Source: Streptomyces sp. RPA4-2 (GTDB lineage: Bacteria; Actinomycetota; Actinomycetes; Streptomycetales; Streptomycetaceae). From it: a DNA stretch of 64,000 nt. Below are positions 8,100 through 19,810 of the stretch, piece after piece (the first letter of the stretch is position 1; every line of letters begins with the position of its first letter). The DNA lies in assembly GCF_012273515.2 (NCBI RefSeq), contig NZ_CP050975.2, forward strand, positions 7,750,001 to 7,814,000, given 5' to 3'. Below the pieces are notes generated by a model. That model made no database searches. It saw only the letters and a program-made list of their open reading frames with translations, and had not been told where the DNA came from. The position numbers and the translations under genes were made by a program.

Positions 8100-10231
8100 C
8101 CGCGGAGCCGGACGGGCCGGAGGACAGACTCCGCCGGTTCGCGACGATCTGGAGCCGGGCGGTCTTCCCGGTCACCTCGACCTCGCTGACCCGGCCCGAG
8201 TTCGAGCAGCAACTCGTACCGCTGGCGCGGCGGTTGAGCGAGGCACTGCGAGCAAGGACCTTCCAGGCGACCGAGGGACAGGCGGTCGGCGCCGCGATCG
8301 TCTCCGCGCACTGCACCGATCCGGAGGCGCTGAGCCGCACCCTCGACTGCGTGGACGCCTACCTGGTGCTCTACTGCGGCGAGGACGGACCCCAGGAGGC
8401 CCTGCGTACCCGCTCGGCGCGCCTGCAGCACGCCATGGCCGCCGGATTCGCGCGGGCGCTGCGGGAGCGGACGCTCAGCGAGCAAGAGGCCATCTACCAG
8501 GCCGCGTTGAACGCGCGCAGCACGGTGGCGGAGGCACTGCACGCCAGTGAGGCCCGCTTCCGCGCGGTGTTCGAGGGCGCGGCCATAGGGATCGCCATCG
8601 CCGACCTCGAAGGCAACATCCTCCAGGCCAACGGAGCCCTCCTGCGGATGTTCGGCGGCTCCGAGCAGACGATGCGCGGCCGTCGGGTCCCCGAGTGGAC
8701 GCACCCCGACGACGCGCCCCAAGTCTGGAAACTCTACGAGGAGTTGGTCAACGGCGAGCGCGAGCACTACCACGTCGAAAAGGCCTTCTACCGGCCCGAC
8801 GGTACGGCCCTGTGGACCAACTTGACGGTGTCCCTGCTGCGCGACGCGGACGGCGAACCGCAGTACCAGCTCGCCCTCATGGAGGACACCACCGAGCGCC
8901 GGCTGCTCAACCTGCGGCTGCGCTACGAGGCCACGCACGACGCGCTCACCGGACTGCCCAACCGGACCCTGTTCTTCGAGCGCCTGGAGAAGGCGCTGTC
9001 CGCGGGCGACGACCAGCGGTTCGGCCTGTGCTACCTCGACCTCGACGGCTTCAAGACCATCAACGACAGCCTCGGTCACGCGGCCGGGGACCGGCTGCTC
9101 GTGGAGGTCGCCGACCGGCTGCAGTCCTGCGCGACCGCACCGGGCGAGATGGTCGCACGGCTCGGCGGCGACGAGTTCGTGGCCCTCACCACCGGCCCCG
9201 ACACCGAGCGCGAGGTCGACGAACTCGCCGGGCGCATCATGAACGCCCTGGTCACCCCGATCAGCATCGACGGCCGCGAGTTGGCCGTGCGCGGGAGCAT
9301 CGGCATCGTCGAGGGACCCGCGGGCGAACGCGGCCCGGCTGAGGTGCTGCGCAGCGCCGACATCACGATGTACCGCGCCAAGTCCGCGGGCGGCAACCGC
9401 TTCGAGCTCGCCGACCCCGAGGCCGACGCCCGCGCGATCACCCGGCACGGTCTCACCACGGCGCTTCCGGCGGCCCTCGACCGGGGCGAGTTCTTCATCG
9501 AGTACCAGCCGCTGGTGCACCTCGGCGACGGCAGCGTGCACGGCGCGGAGGCGCTGGTGCGCTGGCTGCATCCGCAGCACGGCGTGCTCGGACCCGACCA
9601 GTTCATCCCGCTCGCCGAGCACACCGGGCTGATCGTGCCGCTCGGCCGGTGGGTCCTGGAACAGTCGGTCCGGCAGGCCCGCCAGTGGCAGGAACGGCAT
9701 GCCGGGCCCGCCCCGTTGCGGATCAACGTCAACCTGTCGCCGTGCCAGCTGACCCATCCGGGTCTGGTCCAGGACACCGTGGACATCCTGGAGCGCGAGG
9801 GGCTCGACGCCGGCGCGCTGTGCCTGGAGGTCACCGAGTCCGCGCTGATCGGCGCCGACGACGACCTCCTCAAGCCGCTGCGCCGGCTCGCCGAGATGGG
9901 CGTGGACATCGCCCTCGACGACTTCGGCACCGGCTACTCGAACCTCGCCAACCTGCGCCGGCTGCCCGTGAGCATCCTCAAGCTGGACCGTTCGTTCACC
10001 CAGGGCATGCAGCAGTTCCCGGCGGATCCGGTCGACCTCAAGATCGTCGAGGGCATCGTCTCGCTCGCCCACAGCCTCGACCTCGCGGTCACGGTCGAGG
10101 GCGTCGAAACGGGCGCACAGGCCGAACAGCTGCGGATACTGGGCTGTGACACCGCCCAGGGCTGGTACTACGCACGGCCGGGGCCGCCGGAGCGCCTGCA
10201 CGAGCTGGCCCTCGTCGACGCCGCCGGCTGA
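8096..10231 (+). CDS. rmdA: PAS-GGDEF-EAL cyclic-di-GMP enzyme RmdA
   Basis: The 711-residue cytoplasmic protein has no membrane helix. The order is an N-terminal helical region (1-145), PAS sensor domain (about 150-270), GGDEF domain (motif intact at 357-361, RLGGDEFVAL) and EAL domain (motif at 485-487 in AEALVRW, with DDFGTGYSNL further on). Both catalytic motifs look complete, so the protein could make and break cyclic-di-GMP. In S. coelicolor RmdA (SCO0928, same architecture and neighbours as I remember) is described as a phosphodiesterase affecting aerial development. The GTG start overlaps the upstream methyltransferase stop. The 71-bp gap to the next regulator leaves room for read-through. 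Confidence 0.9.
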   Translation: MTAEPDGPEDRLRRFATIWSRAVFPVTSTSLTRPEFEQQLVPLARRLSEALRARTFQATEGQAVGAAIVSAHCTDPEALSRTLDCVDAYLVLYCGEDGPQEALRTRSARLQHAMAAGFARALRERTLSEQEAIYQAALNARSTVAEALHASEARFRAVFEGAAIGIAIADLEGNILQANGALLRMFGGSEQTMRGRRVPEWTHPDDAPQVWKLYEELVNGEREHYHVEKAFYRPDGTALWTNLTVSLLRDADGEPQYQLALMEDTTERRLLNLRLRYEATHDALTGLPNRTLFFERLEKALSAGDDQRFGLCYLDLDGFKTINDSLGHAAGDRLLVEVADRLQSCATAPGEMVARLGGDEFVALTTGPDTEREVDELAGRIMNALVTPISIDGRELAVRGSIGIVEGPAGERGPAEVLRSADITMYRAKSAGGNRFELADPEADARAITRHGLTTALPAALDRGEFFIEYQPLVHLGDGSVHGAEALVRWLHPQHGVLGPDQFIPLAEHTGLIVPLGRWVLEQSVRQARQWQERHAGPAPLRINVNLSPCQLTHPGLVQDTVDILEREGLDAGALCLEVTESALIGADDDLLKPLRRLAEMGVDIALDDFGTGYSNLANLRRLPVSILKLDRSFTQGMQQFPADPVDLKIVEGIVSLAHSLDLAVTVEGVETGAQAEQLRILGCDTAQGWYYARPGPPERLHELALVDAAG

Positions 10232-10302
10232 GGCCTCGCACGGGGGTGGTCTCCTGGGCAGGAGGCCACCGAGCGGCCCGGGGCACGAGCGGGAGGTAGG
10301 GC

Positions 10303-13029
10303 ATGGCGGACGAGCAGCCGATCGTCGGCCGGGAGACGGAGCTCGCCGAGCTGTCCGGGCTGGCCGCGTCGCCCGACGGGCGGGCCCTGCTGCTGCGGGG
10401 CGAGGCGGGCGTCGGCAAGAGCGTCCTGCTGGACGCGGCCGCGGCACGGTCCCTCGCCCTCGGACATCGGGTCGTCCGCGCGGCCGGCGTGGAGGCGGAG
10501 TCGGAACTGCCGTTCGCGGGGCTGCACCAGATCCTGCATCCACTGCTCCCGAAGGCCGCCGGCCTCGACCGGGTCACCCGCGCGGCCTTCGACACCGTCT
10601 TCGGGCGTACGACGGGCGAGGCGCCCTCGGTGATGGCGCTGGGCGTCGCCGTACTCGACCTGCTGGCGCTGGTGTCCGGCGACAGGCCGCTGCTGGTGGT
10701 CGTCGACGACGCCCACTGGTTCGACCCGCAGAGTGCCGAGGTGGGCCGGTTCATCGCCCGCCGGCTGTCCGCGCACGCGGTTCGGATGGCCATCGGGGTA
10801 CGGGCGGACGTCGCCTCGGCGTGGGACGCGGCAGGCCTTCCCGAACTGGCGGTCCCGGCCCTCGACGCCCGCGCGGCCGCCCTGCTGCTCGACTCGCACG
10901 CCCCGGATCTCGCCGAGGGCGCCCGCCGCCAGGTCCTCGAACAGGCCCGGGGCAACCCGCTCGCCCTGCTGGAGCTGCCGCGCGCCCTGCGCGAGGGCAC
11001 CGCCCACGGCACCGGGCCCCGTGAGCTGCCCCTGTCCCGGCGCCTCGAACAGCTCTACGGGGACCGGATCAGGACGCTCCCCGCCGCCGAGCGCACCGAG
11101 CTCCTGCGAGGCGCCCTCGACGGCACCGGCGCGGCGCCGGCACCGGCCGACCGGACCCGCTACCGGCTCAGCGAGGTCGAGGGCGCGCTGGCCGCCGGAC
11201 TGCTCACCGTGGACGCCGCCACCGGCGACCCGGTGTTCCGGCACCCGCTGGTCCGCTCAGCGCTGTTGCAGTCCGCCACCCCGAACGAGCGGCGTGCCGC
11301 CCACGCGGAGCTGGCCCGGCTGCACCACGCGGACGTCGAACGCCACGCCGCCCATCTCGCGGCCGCCACCGTCGACCCCGACGAGGCCGTCGCCGCCGTC
11401 CTGGAGCGGGCCGCCCGTTCCGCCACGGCACGGGGCGGGGCGGCGTCCGCCGTCGCGCTGCTGACCCGTGCCGCCGAACTGAGCCCCGGCTCCGCACCGC
11501 GCTCCCGCCGCCTCGGCGACGCGGCCTTCGTGGCGGCGCAGTCCGCGCTCCTCGACCAGGCACAGGAACTGCGGGAGGTCTCCGACCGGCTGGCCGGCGC
11601 CCACCAGTCGCCCACCGCCGTGATCACCTCGGCGTACGCGGCGCTCTACCGGGACGGCGACGTCCGGTCCGCGCACCGCCGGGTCGCCGCCGCGCTAGGG
11701 TCACTGCCCTCGGACGGCGACCCGGAGATCCGGACCCGGCTGCTCAACCTGCTGCTCGCCATCAGCCTGTTCGCCGCCGATCCGACCCTCTGGACGGTCA
11801 CCGACGCCCTGGTGGACGCGGGCCCGGCCGCGTCGCTCACCTCGCTCTACCGTGACGCGTTCGGTGATCTCGCCCGGCGCGGGGCGGGCGCGCGCGAACG
11901 GGTCCAGGACGCGTTCGCCCGGCTCGGCGAGGAACAGCCGTGGGACGTCATGCGGCTCGGGGTCGCGGCGTACTACCTCGACGCGCTCGGCGACCAGCGT
12001 CCGCTGGTGCGCCGGGTCGCCGACCGGGAGGCGGACAGCGGGGCGGTCACCAACGCGATGACCCTGCTCCAGCTGGTCATGCTCGACCAGATCAACAGCG
12101 GCGAATGGGACGCCGCCGAGCGCACCGGCAAGCGCGGCCTGGATCTCACTGCCACCCATGGCTACGCCCTGTTCGCGCACCAGTACCACGGCTTCCTCGG
12201 GCTGATCGCCGCCTGGCGGGGCGACACCGAGGGTGCCACGGCGGCGCTGAACCGCCTCGACCGGTGGGCCCGGCCGCGCGGTGTCGGCTACCTCACCCAG
12301 CTCGCCGAGGCCATCGGCGCGGCCGCGCACCTCACCGCGGGCGACTTCGAAGGGGCGTACGCCTATGCGGGCGGCCTCACCGCGCCCGGCACGTTCACGC
12401 CCTACTCGCAGCAGGCCCTGCGCACCCTGCTGGACCTGGTGGAGTCGGCCGTGCACACCGGCCGCACCGCGCAGGCCCGCGCGCACGCCGTGGCCGCCCG
12501 CGACCAGGGCCTGCCCGCGATCTCGCCGCGCCTCGCCTTCCTCACCGCCGCCGCCCTGGCGATGACCGAGGACGACACGCGGGCACGGGAGGCGTTCGAG
12601 CGGGCGGTGGCCCACCCCGCCGGGGCGGAGTTCCCCTTCGAGCTGGCCAGGGTACGGCTCGCCCAGGGCATGTGGCTGCGCCGGGCCCGGGAGCGGGCGG
12701 CAGCCCGCACCTGTTTCGAACAGGCGGCCGAGATCTTCGACCGGCTCGGCGCGGCGCCCTGGGCCCGGCGGACCCGGGCCGAACTGCGCGCCGCCGGAGC
12801 CGCCACGGGCCGGAGCGCGCACGGCGCGGCCACGGCGCTCACCGCGCAGGAGCGGCAGATCGCCGAACTCGCCGCGAGCGGACTGAGCAACAAGGAGATC
12901 GGCGCCCGGCTCTTCCTCTCGCCGCGCACGGTCGGAGCGCACCTCTACCGGGTGTTCCCCAAGCTCGGCATCTCCTCCCGGGCCTCGCTGCGGGATGCCC
13001 TGGCGGGGAACTCCGCAGAGGCCGGATGA
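10303..13029 (+). CDS. Large ATP-binding LuxR-family regulator (LAL)
   Basis: The product has 908 residues. The N-terminal AAA-type ATPase has Walker A GEAGVGKS (residues about 31-38) and a Walker B-like LLVVVDDAHWFD (about 131-142). A long alpha-helical middle resembles TPR repeats. The C-terminal LuxR helix-turn-helix (about 846-900) reads LTAQERQIAELAASGLSNKEIG. GGGAGGT precedes ATG 10303. LAL proteins usually activate neighbouring operons after sensing a ligand; no ligand can be told from sequence. The genes downstream (hydrolase, SDR) lie beyond a 400-bp repeat-filled gap and may or may not be targets. Confidence 0.9.
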   Translation: MADEQPIVGRETELAELSGLAASPDGRALLLRGEAGVGKSVLLDAAAARSLALGHRVVRAAGVEAESELPFAGLHQILHPLLPKAAGLDRVTRAAFDTVFGRTTGEAPSVMALGVAVLDLLALVSGDRPLLVVVDDAHWFDPQSAEVGRFIARRLSAHAVRMAIGVRADVASAWDAAGLPELAVPALDARAAALLLDSHAPDLAEGARRQVLEQARGNPLALLELPRALREGTAHGTGPRELPLSRRLEQLYGDRIRTLPAAERTELLRGALDGTGAAPAPADRTRYRLSEVEGALAAGLLTVDAATGDPVFRHPLVRSALLQSATPNERRAAHAELARLHHADVERHAAHLAAATVDPDEAVAAVLERAARSATARGGAASAVALLTRAAELSPGSAPRSRRLGDAAFVAAQSALLDQAQELREVSDRLAGAHQSPTAVITSAYAALYRDGDVRSAHRRVAAALGSLPSDGDPEIRTRLLNLLLAISLFAADPTLWTVTDALVDAGPAASLTSLYRDAFGDLARRGAGARERVQDAFARLGEEQPWDVMRLGVAAYYLDALGDQRPLVRRVADREADSGAVTNAMTLLQLVMLDQINSGEWDAAERTGKRGLDLTATHGYALFAHQYHGFLGLIAAWRGDTEGATAALNRLDRWARPRGVGYLTQLAEAIGAAAHLTAGDFEGAYAYAGGLTAPGTFTPYSQQALRTLLDLVESAVHTGRTAQARAHAVAARDQGLPAISPRLAFLTAAALAMTEDDTRAREAFERAVAHPAGAEFPFELARVRLAQGMWLRRARERAAARTCFEQAAEIFDRLGAAPWARRTRAELRAAGAATGRSAHGAATALTAQERQIAELAASGLSNKEIGARLFLSPRTVGAHLYRVFPKLGISSRASLRDALAGNSAEAG

Positions 13030-13080
13030 GTCCCGGCCGGGACACCCGCTCCCGGCCGACACCACCGCCTGCCGGCCACG

Positions 13081-13320
13081 GTGTTCGTCGGCCGGCCATG
13101 GTGTCGGTCGGCCGCGGTGCTCGTCGGCCGGTCGTGGTGCCGGTCGGCCATCGTGTTCGTCGGCCGGTCACGGTGTCGGCCGGCCTCGGTACTCGTCGAC
13201 CGGTCACGACATCGGTCGGCCACCATGTTCGTCGGCCGGTCAGGACGTGCGTCGGCCACCGTGTTCGTCGGCCGGTCAGGACGTGCGTCGGTCACCGTGC
13301 TCGTCGGTGGGTGACCGCAG
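13081..13320. repeat. 36-bp minisatellite, 6.7 copies
   Basis: Six full units of exactly 36 bp start at 13081, 13117, 13153, 13189, 13225 and 13261; a partial one starts at 13297. A typical unit begins GTGTTCGTCGGCCGGTCA. Units 5 and 6 are nearly identical and earlier ones have drifted. The array fills most of the 404-bp gap between the LuxR regulator and the hydrolase. It stays open in more than one frame only because 36 is divisible by three. I do not consider it a gene. Confidence 0.9.
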
Positions 13321-13433
13321 GTGTCAGTCGGTCACCACAGTCATTCGACCGATGCGGCGCCCCTGACCGCCGGGGGAGTCTGGACCCGTCGCGCCGCCCC
13401 CGGAGGCGGCCCCGAGGAGTCCAGGAGAAGGCC

Positions 13434-14258
13434 ATGCCCGACTCGCGCACCCCCGTCGTTCTCATCCACGGCCTCTGGCTGCACGCCACCTCGTGGCAGC
13501 CCTGGGCCGACCTGGCCGAGGAGCACGGATACGCGCCGCTGGCCCCCGGCTGGCCCGGTGAGGCCGCCACGGTCGCCGAGGCCCGGCGTCACCCCGAGGC
13601 CGTCGCGGGACTCGGCATCGACGAGGTCACCGAGCACTACGCCGGAATCATCCGCGCCCTGGACCGTCCGCCGGTGCTCGTCGGGCACTCCTTCGGGGGC
13701 CTGATCGCGCAGAAGCTGCTCGGCGCGGGTCTGGGCCGGGCCGCGATCGCCATCGATCCAGCCCAGATCAGGGGCGTCAAGGCGCTGCCCCCGGCGCAGC
13801 TGCGCGCGGGCTTCCCCGTCCTGGGCAACCCCGCCAACCGGCGCCGCGCGGTCTCCCTGACCGCCGGGCAGTTCCGCTACGGCTTCGGCAACGCGCTGGA
13901 GCGGAGCGAGTCCGACGACCTGTACGAGCGCCTCACCATCCCCTCGCCGGGACGACCGCTGTTCCAGGCGGCGTTCGCCAACTTCGCGCGACGCTCCCCG
14001 GCGGCGGTGGCCACCGGCAACGCGGACCGCGGACCGCTGCTGCTGATCTCCGGCCAGGCCGACCACACCGTCCCGGACGTGGTGACCCGCTCGGCGTACA
14101 AGCTGTACGGCGACTCGTCGGCGGTCACCGAGCTCAAGCAGTTCCCCGACCGCGGCCACTCCCTGGTCGTCGACCACGGCTGGCGCGCGGTGGCCGACCA
14201 CGCCCTGCGGTGGCTGGCCTGCCGGGGGATCCCGGGCCGGGACACCTTCCACCTCTGA
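13434..14258 (+). CDS. Alpha/beta hydrolase
   Basis: The product has 274 residues and the alpha/beta hydrolase fold: oxyanion strand VVLIHGLW (residues about 8-15), nucleophile elbow GHSFGG (about 84-89), an acid in SGQADHTVP, and a catalytic His in DRGHSLVVDH. No signal peptide, so it is cytoplasmic. AGGAGAAGG precedes ATG 13434. Resemblance is to small esterase/lipase or haloalkane-dehalogenase-like proteins of actinomycetes; the substrate cannot be told. It is followed by an SDR gene 111 bp downstream on the same strand, so both may be one transcription unit. Confidence 0.88.
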   Translation: MPDSRTPVVLIHGLWLHATSWQPWADLAEEHGYAPLAPGWPGEAATVAEARRHPEAVAGLGIDEVTEHYAGIIRALDRPPVLVGHSFGGLIAQKLLGAGLGRAAIAIDPAQIRGVKALPPAQLRAGFPVLGNPANRRRAVSLTAGQFRYGFGNALERSESDDLYERLTIPSPGRPLFQAAFANFARRSPAAVATGNADRGPLLLISGQADHTVPDVVTRSAYKLYGDSSAVTELKQFPDRGHSLVVDHGWRAVADHALRWLACRGIPGRDTFHL

Positions 14259-14369
14259 CCACCCCGGGGCGGCCCACAAGCCGTCCCGGCACGAGAACCG
14301 CCCACCCACATACCCACAGCACATCGGAAGCCCCTTGAACCGGGCGCCACAGCACAGGAGTTGAAGAGG

Positions 14370-15149
14370 ATGAGCACGGAACTTCAGGGCCGGACCGCCA
14401 TCGTCACCGGTGCCAGCAAGGGCATCGGACTGGCCGTCGTCCAAGCGCTGGCCGGGGCGGGCGCGAGGGTCGTCGCCGGGTCGCGCACCACGACGGAGGC
14501 GCTGGACACGCTGGTCAAGGAGGGCTCGGTCACCTGGGTGCCCGTCGACCTCGCCGAACCCGGGGCCGCGGAACAGCTGGTCGCGGCGGCCGGTGAGCGC
14601 GTGGACATCCTCGTCAACAACGTCGGTGCCGCCCCGGCCCGCACCGGCGGCTTCCTCTCGGTCACCGATGAGGACTGGCAGCGCACCGTCGACCTGAACC
14701 TGCTGACCGCCGTACGGGTGACCCGGGCCGCCCTGCCGGTGATGCTGGCCGCCGGCCACGGCTCCGTGGTGACGGTCGCGTCGGTCAACGCCACCCTGCC
14801 CGACCCGTTGGTGATCGACTACAGCGCGGGCAAGGCGGCGCTGGTCGCCTTCTCCAAGGCGCTGTCGAAGGAGGTCGGCCCGAAGGGCATCCGGGTCAAC
14901 ACCGTCAGCCCGGGTCCGGTGGAGACCGAGCTGTGGCTCGGCGGCGGGGGGGTGGCCGAGACCGTCTCGGCCGCCGCCGGGATCACGCCGGACGACGTGA
15001 TCGCCCAGGTGTCCGGTGCCACCGTCACCGGCCGCTTCTCCCGGTCGTCCGAGGTCGCCGAAGTGGTGCTTTTCCTCGCCGGTGACCGCGCCCCCAACGT
15101 CACGGGCAGCGACTTCGTGATCGACGGCGGCTTCATCCCCACGCGCTGA
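14370..15149 (+). CDS. Short-chain dehydrogenase/reductase
   Basis: The 259-residue protein has the classical SDR pattern: the cofactor loop TGASKGIG at residues 13-20, NNVG in place of the usual NNAG, the catalytic Ser in ASVN, and YSAGK as the Tyr/Lys pair. VAGSRTT after the second strand suggests NADP preference, but this is weak. I chose ATG 14370, nine bases after AGGAG, over an in-frame TTG at 14361. The substrate is unknown. The upstream hydrolase points to a small catabolic or detoxifying pair. Confidence 0.9.
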   Translation: MSTELQGRTAIVTGASKGIGLAVVQALAGAGARVVAGSRTTTEALDTLVKEGSVTWVPVDLAEPGAAEQLVAAAGERVDILVNNVGAAPARTGGFLSVTDEDWQRTVDLNLLTAVRVTRAALPVMLAAGHGSVVTVASVNATLPDPLVIDYSAGKAALVAFSKALSKEVGPKGIRVNTVSPGPVETELWLGGGGVAETVSAAAGITPDDVIAQVSGATVTGRFSRSSEVAEVVLFLAGDRAPNVTGSDFVIDGGFIPTR

Positions 15150-15184
15150 CCCTGCGCCCCTGTCTCCACCCCGCACGGCCCACG

Positions 15185-15210
15185 GCGCCCTGACCGGGCG
15201 GTCAGGGCGC
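15185..15210. terminator. Bidirectional hairpin terminator
   Basis: A perfect 11-bp stem (GCGCCCTGACC, loop GGGC, GGTCAGGGCGC) lies between the converging SDR and LysR genes. Confidence 0.75.
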
Positions 15211-15276
15211 GCGGCCGTGACGGTGGAGGCGACCGCTTCCGACGGCAGGCACACAGCTCCGGCCACCGCGACGCGC

Positions 15277-15350
15277 GGCCCCGGCCATCAGGCGGCGGCC
15301 CCGGCCATCAGGCGGCGGCCCCGGCCACCAGGCGCCGGCCCCGGCCACCA
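15277..15350. repeat. 20-bp tandem repeat, 3.7 copies
   Basis: The unit GGCCCCGGCCATCAGGCGGC is repeated exactly at 15277 and 15297, then with small changes at 15317 and, partially, at 15337. It lies just beyond the stop codon of the LysR gene. No coding role. Confidence 0.9.
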
Positions 15351-15379
15351 CGGCGACGTACCCGCCGCCCCCGTCGGAC

Positions 15380-16261
15380 TCAGCGCTCCAGCAGCATCCG
15401 CTGCAGTTCCCTGGCGGCCCGCGGCGGCGCCACGTCGCTGCGGTGCGCGAGCGCGATCGTCCGGTGCAGTCCGGGCGGGGCCAGCGGGGTGACCCGCAGG
15501 CCCCGCCCGGACCGCGTCGCGACCATGCGCGGGACGACGGCCAGGCCGAGACCCGAGCGGACGAAACCCAGTACGGCGTCCATCTCGCCGCCCTCCACCG
15601 CGAAGTCCGGCTCGAAGCCCTCGGCGCGGCAGGCGGCCACCGTCAGTTCCCGCAGGTCGTAGCCGTGCCGGAACATGACCATGCGGGCGCCCTCCAGGTC
15701 GGGGATCCGGACCGTACGGCCCCCGCCGGGCGCGGGCGACTCCGGCGAGGACACCACCACCAGATCCTCGCGCAGCAGTTCCACCGTGGTCAGCGCGGGG
15801 GACGGAGTCGGCAGCGGGAGCACGACCAGGGCGAGGTCGAGGGCGCCGCGGGCCAGCTCCCGGACGAGGTCGTGGGAGCCACCCTCCTCGATCAGCAGCC
15901 GGATGCCGGGATAGCGGTCGTGGAAGGCGCGCAGCACGTCGGGCAGCAGCCCGGTGCACACGCTCGGGGTGGCGCCGAGACGGACCCGGCCGCTGCGCAG
16001 CTGGGCCAGCTCCTGCACCTCGTGCCGGGCCGTGTCCGCGTCGGCGAGGATGCGGCGGGCCAGCGGCAGCAGCGCCTCGCCCGCGTCGGTCAGCGTGATG
16101 TTGCCGCGCGCCCGCAGGAAGAGATCCGCCCCCAACTCCCGCTCCAGCGACCTGATCTGCTGGGAGAGGGACGGCTGGGCCACATGGACCAGCTCGGCGG
16201 CCCGGGTGAAGTGCCGGGTCTCGGCGACCGCCACGAAGTACTGGAGCTGCTGGAACTGCAC
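15380..16261 (-). CDS. LysR-family transcriptional regulator, divergent from sdhCAB
   Basis: The product has 293 residues. The N-terminal winged helix reads [20 protein letters not shown] and [12 protein letters not shown], followed by a two-lobed effector-binding domain. I placed the start at GTG 16261 (VQFQQLQYF), the usual LysR N-terminus. Longer in-frame starts would cover the putative operator. The gene reads away from sdhCAB, the classic arrangement for a LysR protein controlling its neighbour. I recall the same divergent pair in S. coelicolor. The effector is unknown; a C4-dicarboxylate would make sense but is a guess. Confidence 0.9.
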   Translation of the reverse strand: MQFQQLQYFVAVAETRHFTRAAELVHVAQPSLSQQIRSLERELGADLFLRARGNITLTDAGEALLPLARRILADADTARHEVQELAQLRSGRVRLGATPSVCTGLLPDVLRAFHDRYPGIRLLIEEGGSHDLVRELARGALDLALVVLPLPTPSPALTTVELLREDLVVVSSPESPAPGGGRTVRIPDLEGARMVMFRHGYDLRELTVAACRAEGFEPDFAVEGGEMDAVLGFVRSGLGLAVVPRMVATRSGRGLRVTPLAPPGLHRTIALAHRSDVAPPRAARELQRMLLER

Positions 16262-16268
16262 CCCACCA

Positions 16269-16287
16269 CGATAGGCCACCCCTATCG
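16269..16287. promoter_or_regulatory. Candidate LysR operator between lysR and sdhC
   Basis: CGATAGG (16269-16275) and CCTATCG (16281-16287) form a perfect 7-5-7 inverted repeat. It contains the T-N11-A pattern typical of LysR boxes. It sits 8 bp upstream of the regulator start and 59 bp upstream of sdhC. Confidence 0.6.
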
Positions 16288-16345
16288 AAACGAGCGACAC
16301 CATGTCTTGGACCGATCGGCACTCCGCCGCCTAGCGTGCTCAGTC

Positions 16346-17053
16346 ATGGCACTGGCAACGCGGACGGACCGACGACCGTCCTTGACCCGCACCGTGTGGG
16401 ACAGCTCTCTCGGGAAGAAGTCCGTGATGGCGGTGAGCGGCCTGATCATGCTGCTCTACCTGGTCGTCCACATGCTCGGCAACCTGAAGATCTTCTTCGG
16501 GTCGGGCGACTTCAACCACTACGCGCACTGGCTGCGCACCATCGGCGAGCCCTTCCTGCACTACGAGTGGGCCCTGTGGATCATCCGCGTGGTCCTGGTC
16601 GTCGCCGTCGTCGCGCACGCCACCGCCGCCTACCAGCTGAGCCGCCGCGACATCAGGGCACGCCCCAGCCGGTACGTCCACAGCAAGCCCCGGTCGAGCT
16701 ATGCCACGCGCACCATGCGCTGGGGCGGGATCATCCTCGGCCTCTTCATCGTCTGGCACCTCCTCGACCTGACGACCGGCACCGTGCACTCCGGCGGCTT
16801 CCAGCCCGGACACCCCTACCAGAACGTCGTCGACACCTTCTCGACCTGGTACGGCGACGTGATCTACATCGTCGCCATGCTCGCGCTCGGCCTGCACATC
16901 CGGCACGGCTTCTGGAGCGCGGCACAGACCCTGGGCGCCGGCAGCCGCACCCGCGACCGCGCCCTCAAGACCATCGCCAACGTCCTCGCGATGGTGCTGA
17001 CCGCGGGCTTCATCGCCGTACCCGTGGCCGTGATGACCGGAGTGGTGAGCTGA
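16346..17053 (+). CDS. sdhC: Succinate dehydrogenase/fumarate reductase cytochrome b subunit
   Basis: The 235-residue membrane protein has five predicted helices and His residues positioned for heme b ([34 protein letters not shown]). One long cytochrome subunit without a separate SdhD is the type B arrangement. It anchors SdhAB to the membrane and passes electrons to menaquinone. The gene ends two bases before the sdhA start. Together with sdhA and sdhB it resembles the mycobacterial Sdh1 set, as distinct from the four-subunit housekeeping enzyme expected elsewhere in a Streptomyces genome. Confidence 0.93.
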   Translation: MALATRTDRRPSLTRTVWDSSLGKKSVMAVSGLIMLLYLVVHMLGNLKIFFGSGDFNHYAHWLRTIGEPFLHYEWALWIIRVVLVVAVVAHATAAYQLSRRDIRARPSRYVHSKPRSSYATRTMRWGGIILGLFIVWHLLDLTTGTVHSGGFQPGHPYQNVVDTFSTWYGDVIYIVAMLALGLHIRHGFWSAAQTLGAGSRTRDRALKTIANVLAMVLTAGFIAVPVAVMTGVVS

Positions 17054-17055
17054 AC

Positions 17056-19010
<1,955 letters not shown>

Positions 19011-19014
<4 letters not shown>

Positions 19015-19760
19015 AGCTCACCCTGCGCGTCTGGCGCCAGCAGAACGCCGACGCCGACGGAGCGATGTCCACGTACGAGGTGGACGACATCTCGGCCGAC
19101 ATGTCCTTCCTGGAGATGCTCGACACCCTCAACGAGGAGCTCATCCTCAAGGGCGAGGACCCCGTCGCCTTCGACCACGACTGCCGCGAGGGCATCTGCG
19201 GCGCGTGCTCGCTCGTCATCAACGGTGACGCGCACGGACCCGAGCGCACCACGTCCTGCCAACTGCACATGCGCTCCTTCCGGGACGGCGACACGATCGA
19301 CGTCGAGCCCTGGCGCGCCGCCGCCTTCCCCGTCGTGAAGGACCTCGTGGTCGACCGGTCCGCCTTCGACCGGATCATCCAGGCCGGCGGCTACGTCACC
19401 GCCCCCACCGGCGCCGCGCCCGAGGCCCACGCCACACCCGTACCGAAACCGGACGCCGACTTCGCCTTCGAGCACGCCGAGTGCATCGGCTGCGGGGCGT
19501 GTGTGGCGGCCTGCCCGAACGGTGCGGCGATGCTGTTCACCTCCGCGAAGATCAACCACCTGAACGTCCTGCCGCAGGGCGCCCCCGAACGCGAGACACG
19601 GGTGCTCGACATGGTGGCGCAGATGGACGAGGAGGGGTTCGGCGGTTGCACCCTCGCCGGGGAGTGCGCCACCGCCTGCCCGAAGGGCATCCCGCTGGTC
19701 TCCATCACCAGCATGAACAAGGAGTGGCTGCGGGCCACCCGCAAGACCGGACGGCGCTGA
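19011..19760 (+). CDS. sdhB: Succinate dehydrogenase/fumarate reductase iron-sulfur subunit
   Basis: The 249-residue protein has the [2Fe-2S] motif [15 protein letters not shown] in the N-terminal half. The C-terminal ferredoxin-like part carries [14 protein letters not shown] and [14 protein letters not shown] for the [4Fe-4S] and [3Fe-4S] clusters. It carries electrons from the flavoprotein to the cytochrome subunit. The start overlaps sdhA by four bases. A hairpin at 19811-19841 closes the operon. Confidence 0.95.
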
Positions 19761-19810
19761 CACCGAGGCCACTTGTTCACAGAGCGTTCGCCGTAACGGT
19801 GCGGACGGGC

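Noticed and set aside
13081-13320. Possible CRISPR array
   Set aside because: Repeats are directly adjacent with no unique spacers and no cas genes are near. It is a tandem minisatellite.
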